Notes: generated from the letters alone by a model not told the origin. A stretch of 9,095 nucleotides of DNA from Flavipsychrobacter stenotrophus (GCA_947379685.1 CANCOG010000175.1:1-9095); one strand, 5' to 3'; shown: positions 1-8,019, counted from the stretch's first letter. Numbers and translations are program-made.

Positions 1-1
1 A

Positions 2-3000
2 GTATCGCTTTCTACGCCTATTGTAAATATGCACGACGGATTGCTCAACCAGGTGTGGGTCGATGAGAAAGACGCCAACATGCTCATCTGCTTTGGCCCC
101 CCTCCTTATTCACATGTGGATAATCCGAACAGAGGTATAAAAACAGCACTTGATATTCATGCCATCCTAAATAAGGCTGGCTTTGAGAATGGCATCGGAA
201 TTACTACGGGGCAGGCTTATTGCGGAATCCTGGGTAATGACATGCTCAGGCAGTATACCGTAATAGGTGATGTCGTGAATTTGGGAGCCCGTTTCGCAGG
301 CTTAAAGAAGAATCAGGTTTTATGCGATAGAAGTACCTACAATCAATGTCAGGATATCTTTGAGTTTTCTGAGATTGAGGAGGTGGCTATAAAGGGAAAC
401 ACCGGGCTGGTCACCGTTTGGCAGCCACTGCGGTCTGTCAAAAAAGACATAGGCATTCAGATAGATCCAGTGTCCATCGGCCGGCAGAAAGAATTGTTCT
501 TCCTGCTAGATACCTTCGACAAGGTGGTAGGCGGAACAGGAAAGTTGCTCGTTTTGCAAGGGTTGAGCGGCATGGGTAAGTCAAGGCTTGTACAGGATTT
601 TAAAATATGCAATCTCGGCAGCGACCGAGATGTACTGATTGAGACAACTGACGTGCGGGAAAAGGACATTCCATATCATGCATGGAGGAATATCTTCGCT
701 TCGATATTGGGCATTGACAGTGATAATATTGAGCGAAATAGGGCAAATGTTGTCGTGCAATTGCTCGAAAAATATGAACAGCGGGCTTGCTTGTTAAACG
801 TGGTGTTGCAACTTGATGTTGAAGATAGCGACGAGGTGAAATCCCTTTCCGGCTCACAAAGAGCCGCGGCAACAGAAAGTTTCCTGCTCGAAATAGTGAA
901 TGCCGCTGCCGGGGAGAAACCAATCGCAATCATTATTGACGACGCACAGTGGATAGACGAAATGTCAGCAAAACTTGCTGAAACAGTTGCCGCTACAATT
1001 AATAGTTGCATGGTGATTTGTGCGCTGCCTGACGCCGAGGGGGTGCCACGGGTTAAATTCATGATAGACCATGGTGCAACAAATATTTCACTCAATGAAC
1101 TTGATGATGATGACCTAAATAGGCTGATCTGTGCAAAACTGGGGGTGACTACTATTGCAGAAGCCATATCGGCTCCCATTCGTAAGGTTGCGAAAGGGAA
1201 TCCATTCTTCTGCACCCAGCTTGCCGGCTCCCTGCTTGATCAGGGGCTCATCATAGTTGAGCATGGCGAATGCCAGTTTGCGCAGAATGTAAATACAGAG
1301 CAGCTCTCGTTACCTGAAACTGTAAAGGGCGTTGTGCGCAGGCGTATTGATGGCCTGGGGCATGGTGCCCAGCTATCGCTTAAAGTAGGTAGCGTTATCG
1401 GTCAGCGGTTCAGAACCAAGTTGATACAGCATATTTATCCGATACAGGTAGAGCAGAATATGGTGTCCTCTTACCTGCTGGAAGATAAGCAGTACGGGTT
1501 GTTACATGAAACAGTGGTCGAGAACATGGATGGGTTCCTGTTCAATCACGGCATTACCCGCGAGGTGGCTTATGAAATGACGCTGGTAGAGCAGCGCAAA
1601 CACCTGCACCGGAAAAGTGCCGAATGGTACGAATTGAATTTTGCAGATAACCCTTCTCCTTTCTTTACACAGCTTGCCCACCACTGGGAAGAGGCAGGCG
1701 AGAAAATAAAAGCTTCGGAATACTACGAAAAGGAAGCTATCAGGCTGTTTATCCTCGGATATCCAAAACAGGCAACGGATGTTGGCTTAAAAGGAATTTC
1801 CCTGTTCACGAATGAAATTGAGCGTGACCTCGAAAAGATGGGCATGAAAATAGGTGAGAACATGGGAGCCATAGCCGGCCTCATGGAAAACCGATCTATT
1901 GAAAGCCTCCTCGATCTGAAAAAGCTGGATAACCCGAATATGGAACGGCTGCTCACGATGCTTACCCATATCTCACCTTTTGCGCATAACAGTAAGCAGG
2001 TAGAACTATTCGTGCTTATGTCTATTCTCGGCCTCCGGCTGGCGCTAGAAAATGGCAACAGTAATTCCACTGCCGATGTGTATGCCATGTATGCAGTAAT
2101 TTACCGCAGCATGACCGGTGACAGTGCAACTGCCGACAAATGGAGTCAGCTCGCAATTGATGTCGATGCCAACTTCCAGGGAAGTCTGTTTGGAAGGGTT
2201 TCCTTCGTACGAACCTGGTTCATCAGCCATTGGGTAAGGCCCATGAAGGACAGCGTACCAGTGGCAGAGGTAGCAGCAAAAGCTGCCATGGAAGCTGGTG
2301 ATGTGCTGTTTGGTTGCTTTAATTTGTCAGGTCACGTAATTTACATGGCGAGGGCCGGAGCAACGCTCAATGCTGTAATTGCAAAAGCAGCAGAGCAAAT
2401 GCCCATCAACCAGCGAAGGGCACTGAATGCCTACTTCCACCTGCTCGATGAGACTCAGCGTGCAAAGGCGCTGGCCGGTCGCACTATTGCGTATACCTCT
2501 CTTACTGACGATGAATTTAATGAAGAAAAAGATATTGCCAGTATTTGCGATACCGATTTTGGTACGCAGATAGGGTATTACTTTATATCTAAAATGATGC
2601 TTAACGCCCATTTCGGCAACTGGGCTGAAGGCGTTTCGTGGGCTAGCAAGATTCCACCTCTGTTTATGTCATTTGCAGGTCAACCGGGCGAAATAGACTA
2701 TGAGTTTTTCAATGCGATAGTTTCCTTGTATCGTTCAGCGGAACTCAATGGAGAAGAAGCCTTGTTAAAAATCGCCGATGACTGTATAGCCAAAATGCGC
2801 GGATGGATCGTATTCTGCTCATTCAATTTTGAACACAAAGTAATGATGCTTGACGCCATCAGGGAAAGCCTGTTCGGAGACCCTGCGAACGCAACAATAC
2901 TGTTTGAAGGCGCCGCAGCAAAAGCCAAAGAAAATGGTTACATCCAGGAAGCAGGTCTGGCGTTTGAGCACCTGCTGCGTATGCAGAAAAGACTGGGACA

Positions 3001-3091
3001 GCCACTCACAGCCCTGGCACCCTGTATAGCTGCTTACACCGCATGGGGCGCAGATGCAAAGGTTACCTATGTAAGGGCTGAACTAGCGTAG
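2..3091 (+). CDS. Soluble adenylyl cyclase-like protein: class III cyclase (C2-type) + P-loop ATPase + helical repeats, 5'-partial
   Basis: The frame is open from the window edge, so the gene starts upstream; residues here are numbered from the ATG at 29, which is probably internal. Residues 1-135 form a class III nucleotide cyclase domain of the ADCY10 C2 type. It shows LLNQV, CFGPPP, GIGITTG and YTVIGDVVNLGAR, with N84 and R88 as the transition-state-stabilising pair. A first cyclase domain (C1), which carries the metal-binding Asp residues in this family, should lie upstream. Residues about 150-430 are a STAND/AAA-like ATPase: Walker A GLSGMGKS (178-185) and Walker B ending in D304-D305. 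From about 548 (LAHHWEEAG) to 1020 the protein is helical with TPR-like character. This order matches eukaryotic and bacterial soluble adenylyl cyclases. The protein is cytoplasmic, with no membrane segment seen, and would make cAMP. Oddity: Gln7 sits where human sAC has the base-recognising Lys334. It converges on the minus-strand operon and probably ends at the hairpin downstream. The family call is firm; activity and ligand are unknown. Confidence 0.88.
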   Translation, partial: VSLSTPIVNMHDGLLNQVWVDEKDANMLICFGPPPYSHVDNPNRGIKTALDIHAILNKAGFENGIGITTGQAYCGILGNDMLRQYTVIGDVVNLGARFAGLKKNQVLCDRSTYNQCQDIFEFSEIEEVAIKGNTGLVTVWQPLRSVKKDIGIQIDPVSIGRQKELFFLLDTFDKVVGGTGKLLVLQGLSGMGKSRLVQDFKICNLGSDRDVLIETTDVREKDIPYHAWRNIFASILGIDSDNIERNRANVVVQLLEKYEQRACLLNVVLQLDVEDSDEVKSLSGSQRAAATESFLLEIVNAAAGEKPIAIIIDDAQWIDEMSAKLAETVAATINSCMVICALPDAEGVPRVKFMIDHGATNISLNELDDDDLNRLICAKLGVTTIAEAISAPIRKVAKGNPFFCTQLAGSLLDQGLIIVEHGECQFAQNVNTEQLSLPETVKGVVRRRIDGLGHGAQLSLKVGSVIGQRFRTKLIQHIYPIQVEQNMVSSYLLEDKQYGLLHETVVENMDGFLFNHGITREVAYEMTLVEQRKHLHRKSAEWYELNFADNPSPFFTQLAHHWEEAGEKIKASEYYEKEAIRLFILGYPKQATDVGLKGISLFTNEIERDLEKMGMKIGENMGAIAGLMENRSIESLLDLKKLDNPNMERLLTMLTHISPFAHNSKQVELFVLMSILGLRLALENGNSNSTADVYAMYAVIYRSMTGDSATADKWSQLAIDVDANFQGSLFGRVSFVRTWFISHWVRPMKDSVPVAEVAAKAAMEAGDVLFGCFNLSGHVIYMARAGATLNAVIAKAAEQMPINQRRALNAYFHLLDETQRAKALAGRTIAYTSLTDDEFNEEKDIASICDTDFGTQIGYYFISKMMLNAHFGNWAEGVSWASKIPPLFMSFAGQPGEIDYEFFNAIVSLYRSAELNGEEALLKIADDCIAKMRGWIVFCSFNFEHKVMMLDAIRESLFGDPANATILFEGAAAKAKENGYIQEAGLAFEHLLRMQKRLGQPLTALAPCIAAYTAWGADAKVTYVRAELA

Positions 3092-3111
3092 AACGCCTAG
3101 CCTTTTTGATA

Positions 3112-3153
3112 AATAGTAAACAGGCCGCCCAACCGGGCGGCCTGTTTACTATT
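3112..3153. terminator. Bidirectional hairpin terminator between convergent genes
   Basis: A perfect 19-bp inverted repeat (3112-3130 and 3135-3153) encloses a 4-nt AACC loop. Its inner part is GC-only (GGCCGCCC / GGGCGGCC) and its outer part is AT-rich. It lies 20 bp after the stop of the cyclase gene and 13 bp after the stop of the convergent KAS III-like gene. This placement fits a shared terminator working in both directions. Neither side has a strong T-tract directly after the stem: the plus side reads AAGGCATAATTAATTAA, and the minus side has only an interrupted A/T stretch. Termination efficiency is therefore inferred from stem length and position. Confidence 0.8.
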
Positions 3154-3166
3154 AAGGCATAATTAA

Positions 3167-4195
3167 TTAAATGCCACGTTGAAGCAACATAGCATTCGCA
3201 TGTATATCCGGCCCAAGTGCCAGCATAACAAGGTTGTCCTGTTTTATTCCGTTAATTGCATCAAAATGTGCAAAATTCAGAATGTGAGTTGCTACTGTAA
3301 TGTTTGCATATAACGCTATTGTATTCAGGTTTTGCGCCGGGGGGATGCCCAGTTTTTGAACCCAGTAATTAAACAATACTTCCGAAGATTGATGCGGCAT
3401 AAAGGCAATGTCTGCAGGTTGCAGGTTGTTGTTGGTCATTAGCCGCTGTGCAGCCAGGTAGGCGGTATCTTTCCCGAAAGCGGAATAGGCGGTCATGCCA
3501 GCCTTAGTGATCTGGAAAAAATTTGAAGTATAAGTAGGCGCCAACGTTCCGTATCCATAGCCGTAGGGCTGGTTTGAATTGGTCTGCACCCGGCCGGTAA
3601 ACATCGTGCCAAAATAATTGGTGGCTGAAATGGTGTACTGGTCAGCCACAGCCCATAAACCTGTGTTATCGCTCATGGACATTACTACGGCCCCTGCACC
3701 ATCTGCGGCGCTCACGCTCTGTGGCGTATGGTAATCTACATTGGTAGACCAGTTGCCGCCTATGCAAATAAGGATATTGCGTGTCCTTCCTGCCTTCAGA
3801 AGTCCGTCGGCGATCAGGAGGGCAGAGTTGAAGTTACTAAAGTCGTCAACAACCGGAATTACCCATGCTTGCGGCGAAAGCCCCAGGAGATTATGTAATT
3901 CGGAGAGCTGGTTGGGATCTCTGAAAGAGCCTACTGAACCCGTACCGAGTAAAATGTCGACATCGCCGGGCTGTATATTAGCCTTGGTCATGGCAGCCTG
4001 CGCTGCCGGTACCATCATGGTCATCAGGTCTTCTTCATACCCCAGAATATGACGAATATCATAGCCAGTGAACAGCTTGTCATTATCCGGGATGTTTTCC
4101 TTTATCCAGTCGAAGATCGGGTCATCATTTTTCCTCGTTTTTGCAGGCACAGAGAAGCCACTTCCCGTAATGCGGGGTACTAAACTATTCGCCAT
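3167..4195 (-). CDS. Ketoacyl-ACP synthase III (FabH)-like thiolase-fold protein lacking the catalytic Cys
   Basis: The 342-residue length is normal for the FabH family. The N-terminus (VPRITGSGFSVPAKTRKNDD) matches the FabH start, which supports this ATG. Other family marks are DVDILLGTGS (78-87), the ADGAGAVV strand (164-171), PHQ with H268, and LYANITVATH with N298. H268 and N298 correspond to the catalytic His and Asn. The nucleophile segment, usually AACSGF, reads DDFSNF (117-122), so F119 replaces the Cys. The C-terminal GGG loop is also changed, to GPDIHANA (328-335). Standard decarboxylative condensation through a Cys-bound acyl group is therefore unlikely. Acyl transfer, a structural partner role, or other chemistry is possible. 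It is the last gene of a three-gene set: its ATG lies inside the end of the oxidase gene (11-bp overlap), which suggests coupled translation. Fold and family are confident; substrate and reaction are not known. Confidence 0.85.
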   Translation of the reverse strand: MANSLVPRITGSGFSVPAKTRKNDDPIFDWIKENIPDNDKLFTGYDIRHILGYEEDLMTMMVPAAQAAMTKANIQPGDVDILLGTGSVGSFRDPNQLSELHNLLGLSPQAWVIPVVDDFSNFNSALLIADGLLKAGRTRNILICIGGNWSTNVDYHTPQSVSAADGAGAVVMSMSDNTGLWAVADQYTISATNYFGTMFTGRVQTNSNQPYGYGYGTLAPTYTSNFFQITKAGMTAYSAFGKDTAYLAAQRLMTNNNLQPADIAFMPHQSSEVLFNYWVQKLGIPPAQNLNTIALYANITVATHILNFAHFDAINGIKQDNLVMLALGPDIHANAMLLQRGI

Positions 4196-5987
4196 CGATT
4201 ATCCAGTTTGGAGGGGTGAGACCGAAATGATTCTGTAATAATATTTCTGATGTCTGGAGCGAGCCTTCAGCCCACGTCTGGTTCTCAGACCAGGCCTCAC
4301 CAATAACATAGCAAGGGAAGTCGCTAACCGGCTTAACCATCCTGGGCATAATTTCCCATGACTTGTAGCCAGAATTCCAGAAATGCACGGCACCTCCAAA
4401 TGGATCATCTGCCCAGTCTATAAATGCAGCGTCAACTGGTTCCGGAGCAGACGTAATGCCATGCATCTTCATGATCTGATGGTGCATTTCCATTACCATT
4501 GCATTTGGTGCCTCGTGAATCTGCCAGTTTTTGCGGCGCATTGCATCCCATTTATCTTCTATATTTGCGGTGACCATATCGCTGACAGGATCTGCAGGCA
4601 TTGTACGCTCAAATTTTGTAGAATGTGTATGACGCTTAATATGAACGGGGCCATCAGATTTTGATAATTTATTTGAATGTCTCGCATCGCCTGTCTGGCC
4701 GGTTGTTGAATTGTCGTCCGCAACTGCTTCCCATGGGCCAAGCGGCGCCGTCCGGAAGCCGCCCCAGTAAATGGAGCTTTCCATGTCGTTATAAGCCATC
4801 AGGACGGCATTGCCTGTTTTTTGTGTTTTAGGGTCAACATCTACACCCCAATAATACAATTGCCTCACGGGCATGTCAGTAAGCGACCGGCCCTTGGTGA
4901 CAAACTGTTTTTCCCACCATGGCTGGTCGTACACCAGACACATTTTGAATAATGGAATTGGGGTAACAGAGTTCATCAGGTACTGGAAATCAGGGTTCTT
5001 TTCCGGGTCGAGTACAGGGCCGCTCGGTGATATCAATTCAAGCGAACGGCGGGGCATGGCCAGTACAAGGGCGCCTGCAGTAACTGCCTCTTCATGGTTC
5101 TTACCAAATTGTAGTTTGACGCCTTTTTTGCCGTCTTCGAGTGTACACTCATCGAAACAATGCAACCAGTGATTCATATGTACATCGCCACCAGCGTTTT
5201 CAAATTCATCCTGCAACAGCCACGGCACTGCATCATAGCCTTCATTAATCAGCCTGTATTGTACTGTAGGTGTGAAGTTGAAGTATTCTGAAATACAGTT
5301 TACAGCGTTGCAATTGCCACCCAAAATATCATAGCCTACGGTTTTAATAGCAATCTCACGCCCTTCATTACTCAAAACTTTGGAGATCAGATTCCAGAAT
5401 CCATGCTGATATAATGGAACACCATCAACTTTCTTCATCTGCAAAAATTGATCCAGTGCGTCCCCTGAAAGGTTCCTTTCGGCAATTTCCGGTAGTATTT
5501 TCAATACCGCCCATCCTATCAGGTTATTGGCAGTGGTGTCTCCACTGGTTAGTGCATTCTTCTCTTCGTCCGAGAGCCAATAGGGCAGCACGGAAGGATC
5601 ATTAAGCTGGTAAAGGCGTAGCAAGCGTGAACGCAAGTTGATGATATTGATTGGCTCATCCACGTCCTGCGGACGTGTTGTAAGCTGGTCCTTCAGCTTG
5701 TTCATCACTAGGCTATAGATCAGCTTTTGCGAGCTAACTATACGCATACCGCCGATCTCACAAACCATCGGGGCGTGCTTGAACCCCGGAGGTGTAGCGG
5801 AAACCAGCCGGCCGCCTATATGGTCGCTGCCTTCGTATACGGCAACTGTCAGCTTGTCCCCTTTTTTCAGATGCCTGAGTTTCTCAGGGTTTTCGGCATC
5901 CTCGGTCATTAATCTCCAGGCAGTATATATGCCTGCAATACCTCCTCCTACAATAGCAATATCGTAGTGTGAGCTTACTTTTTTCAT
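4185..5987 (-). CDS. Flavin amine oxidase, L-amino acid oxidase / amino acid 2-monooxygenase-like
   Basis: This 600-residue FAD enzyme of the amine oxidase family probably converts an L-amino acid to its 2-keto acid (oxidase) or its amide (2-monooxygenase). It opens with the Rossmann motif DIAIVGGGIAGIYTAWRL (9-26). Next come a strand-ending acidic residue and GGR (E52, 58-60), then CEIGGMR (76-82). R82 corresponds to the Arg that binds the substrate carboxylate in L-amino acid oxidases. The C-terminal FAD motif is YVIGEAWSENQTWAEGSL (560-577). FGGAVHFWNSGYKSW (530-544) also resembles this branch. No signal peptide is seen, so it is likely cytoplasmic. A polar insert at about 424-463, rich in Ser, Thr, His and Lys, looks disordered. 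The start follows a 60-bp spacer after the ThDP gene with no clear Shine-Dalgarno; the Rossmann motif just after this ATG supports the choice. The substrate cannot be read from the sequence. Its place next to a ThDP enzyme suggests it supplies a 2-keto acid. Confidence 0.86.
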   Translation of the reverse strand: MKKVSSHYDIAIVGGGIAGIYTAWRLMTEDAENPEKLRHLKKGDKLTVAVYEGSDHIGGRLVSATPPGFKHAPMVCEIGGMRIVSSQKLIYSLVMNKLKDQLTTRPQDVDEPINIINLRSRLLRLYQLNDPSVLPYWLSDEEKNALTSGDTTANNLIGWAVLKILPEIAERNLSGDALDQFLQMKKVDGVPLYQHGFWNLISKVLSNEGREIAIKTVGYDILGGNCNAVNCISEYFNFTPTVQYRLINEGYDAVPWLLQDEFENAGGDVHMNHWLHCFDECTLEDGKKGVKLQFGKNHEEAVTAGALVLAMPRRSLELISPSGPVLDPEKNPDFQYLMNSVTPIPLFKMCLVYDQPWWEKQFVTKGRSLTDMPVRQLYYWGVDVDPKTQKTGNAVLMAYNDMESSIYWGGFRTAPLGPWEAVADDNSTTGQTGDARHSNKLSKSDGPVHIKRHTHSTKFERTMPADPVSDMVTANIEDKWDAMRRKNWQIHEAPNAMVMEMHHQIMKMHGITSAPEPVDAAFIDWADDPFGGAVHFWNSGYKSWEIMPRMVKPVSDFPCYVIGEAWSENQTWAEGSLQTSEILLQNHFGLTPPNWIIDGE

Positions 5988-6047
5988 TGGTTAGTTTTTT
6001 AGAGTGAGTAATTCGGCATCTGTATTTTTGATATTTACTTAGTTTTC

Positions 6048-7979
6048 CTAAGCAGCAGGGGGCGTTTCCGGTGGCTTGGCATAGTAAGGCGGAATCTTGG
6101 TCGGGTCAATGTTCGCTATTATTACCTGCGGCCTGTGGTTCTGGTTCGCGCGTTCAAGCACGAGCGGCATCAGATTTGCCATTTCTTCTGGTTCATTTAC
6201 TTCATATGCCTGTGCTCCAAGACCTTCCGAAAATTTGGCTAAGTCTGGTTTGCCGAGTTCATATAATTCCTTCCATATCTGCGGATCTTTTGCATCGGGG
6301 AAAAACTGTGACATGCCCTGGCTCACCATGCTCAGGTTATTATCATTCAGCACTATCCATATGGCGCCTATCCCGTATTGTGCCGCTGTCGATACCTCAG
6401 AACCCTGCATCATAAATGCGCCGTCACCGGTGATACAAATTGAGGTGGCATTTGGCCTGCCAATCTTAGCGCCCACAACTGCCCCTACGGCAAATCCCAT
6501 GGGTCCCATAGACAGGGAAGAATACATATTCCATTTAAGAATCGTTGCAAAGTAGTGGTTAGCCCAGCCTACACAGTTTCCAGCGTCAATGAATATGTGT
6601 GTTTCGCGCTGTTCGTCCAAATGCTCATCGAGCACCCTCATTAGCGAGGCCGACTGGAAAGGCTTGCCAGTTGCATAGTATTCGTCGGGTGCAAAGAACG
6701 GAGAATGGTCAATTTTTATCTGTTTCAATAATTCCTTCCTCGCCTTAACCACAGCCTCGTCGGGAGTGAAATTTTTCATTTGTTTGCGCAGCCCTTGTAT
6801 GAAGGCCCCTGCTTCAGCAACAATCCCTTTTTTCATAGGGTAGGAGCGGCCCATAATTTCAGGAGCGATATCTACCTGGTAAAATGCTCCGTTCGATGGC
6901 ATGAGGCCGGCAAAATATTTTGAAGTAGCCAGGTCCCCGAGAGAAGACCCGATCACAACAATAGCATCGTACGGTTCAGATACATACTGTGAAGTTTTGT
7001 TGCCGAGGTTCATCCAGTAAAAAGGCCAGCGGCAGCTTGCGCAGCCAAATACCCGCAACGATAGTGGATGCCTTTCTGGGAAAACTCCCTTTCCATCGGG
7101 AGTGGTCATTACCGGAATACCCCAGGCCTCAACGAAATGCAGGAGTTCCGCAAGGTGATGGTGATTGTCATGCTCCCCCCCACCATGTGCATTGTAGGTC
7201 TCTTCGTGATAGTTGAGCGCGCTTCTGCATCCGTTACCTAAGAATATCAGCGGCCGTTTTGCTGTGCTCAGCACTTCAAGTATTTCCGTTACGTCCTCCT
7301 TGTTTACATAATGCTGCTTTGCCCGGTAACGGTCAGTAGTTTTCGGTAAAGTTGTTCCTAGGGGCAATAGCATGCTCGTTACGTTGTCCGGAAGGCTCAA
7401 ATGAACCGCCTGGCTGGGCAGCACAAATATATTGCGGAACGCCTGCTGAAGCAGTGTCTGTGCCGACAGGGGACTCGATAATATCATGCTGGAAGCTGTG
7501 GACGCAGTGTATACCGCGTTAATGTTGATCTTTGAATCCTCGCCTTCTTGCAGGTATCCTTTCCCCAGAAACTGTTGGTCCACCTCGCCTGAGATCAGGA
7601 TCATTGCCGAACCATCATTGTTTGCATTCATTACTCCGGTGAGGGCATTTGTAGCGCCGGGGCCGGTCGTCACCAGTACAATTCCCAGCTTACCGGTAGC
7701 TCGGAAATAGCCATCAGCCATAAAGGCTGCTCCGGTTTCCTGTCTGCAAACTATGTAACGGAATTTTTCCCGGGAATCCTTAATCAGGTCGAGAAAATGC
7801 ATGATGCCTCCGCCCGGAACCCCGAACAAATAGACAATACCGTCATTGTCGCCCTCCAGATTAAGGTAGTGTAGCAATGCTTCACCTACCGAAGGAGGCA
7901 CGGGAGCCGGCACGGCAGTTACTGCGGCGCTTGCTGTAAGATCGAGCGTTTGCTTAATGCTTGAAACCGATGAATCCAT
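6048..7979 (-). CDS. ThDP-dependent enzyme of the acetolactate synthase / 2-ketoacid decarboxylase superfamily
   Basis: This 643-residue protein has the three-domain layout of the acetolactate synthase family. The N-terminal Pyr domain (about 30-200) contains FGVPGGGIMHFLDL and CRQETGAAFMADGYFRATGK; E81 is the ThDP-activating Glu. It also has the TTGPGATNALTG loop (104-115). A central domain follows (about 225-400). The C-terminal PP domain carries the cofactor motif GDG (518-520), 26 residues, then NN (547-548), followed by LSMVSQGMSQFFP. It would decarboxylate a 2-keto acid and could ligate the bound aldehyde unit to a second carbonyl compound to give an acyloin. The flanking oxidase gene makes this more likely than a housekeeping role in branched-chain amino acid synthesis; no ilvN-like small subunit or other ilv gene is nearby. 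Oddities are an Ala/Pro-rich leader (about 1-30), a His-rich insertion (257-275), CASC (313-316) and a Pro-rich tail. It is the first gene of the minus-strand set. Exact substrate is unknown. Confidence 0.88.
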   Translation of the reverse strand: MDSSVSSIKQTLDLTASAAVTAVPAPVPPSVGEALLHYLNLEGDNDGIVYLFGVPGGGIMHFLDLIKDSREKFRYIVCRQETGAAFMADGYFRATGKLGIVLVTTGPGATNALTGVMNANNDGSAMILISGEVDQQFLGKGYLQEGEDSKININAVYTASTASSMILSSPLSAQTLLQQAFRNIFVLPSQAVHLSLPDNVTSMLLPLGTTLPKTTDRYRAKQHYVNKEDVTEILEVLSTAKRPLIFLGNGCRSALNYHEETYNAHGGGEHDNHHHLAELLHFVEAWGIPVMTTPDGKGVFPERHPLSLRVFGCASCRWPFYWMNLGNKTSQYVSEPYDAIVVIGSSLGDLATSKYFAGLMPSNGAFYQVDIAPEIMGRSYPMKKGIVAEAGAFIQGLRKQMKNFTPDEAVVKARKELLKQIKIDHSPFFAPDEYYATGKPFQSASLMRVLDEHLDEQRETHIFIDAGNCVGWANHYFATILKWNMYSSLSMGPMGFAVGAVVGAKIGRPNATSICITGDGAFMMQGSEVSTAAQYGIGAIWIVLNDNNLSMVSQGMSQFFPDAKDPQIWKELYELGKPDLAKFSEGLGAQAYEVNEPEEMANLMPLVLERANQNHRPQVIIANIDPTKIPPYYAKPPETPPAA

Positions 7980-8019
7980 TTTTGAAAAGTTTTAGAAGTG
8001 GAGAAATATTTGGGTAACT

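Noticed and set aside
676..1215. 179-codon minus-strand frame inside the cyclase gene
   Set aside because: It has Ser/Ala-rich low-complexity content typical of an antisense shadow; the plus strand encodes the ATPase domain here.
6023..6030. TATTTTTG on the plus strand between the ThDP and oxidase genes, matching the Bacteroidota -7 box
   Set aside because: It points antisense into the ThDP gene with no gene to serve, so it is most likely a chance match in an AT-rich spacer.
6097..6555. 152-codon plus-strand frame inside the ThDP gene
   Set aside because: It is antisense to the conserved PP domain, including the GDG...NN motif; no independent coding signs.
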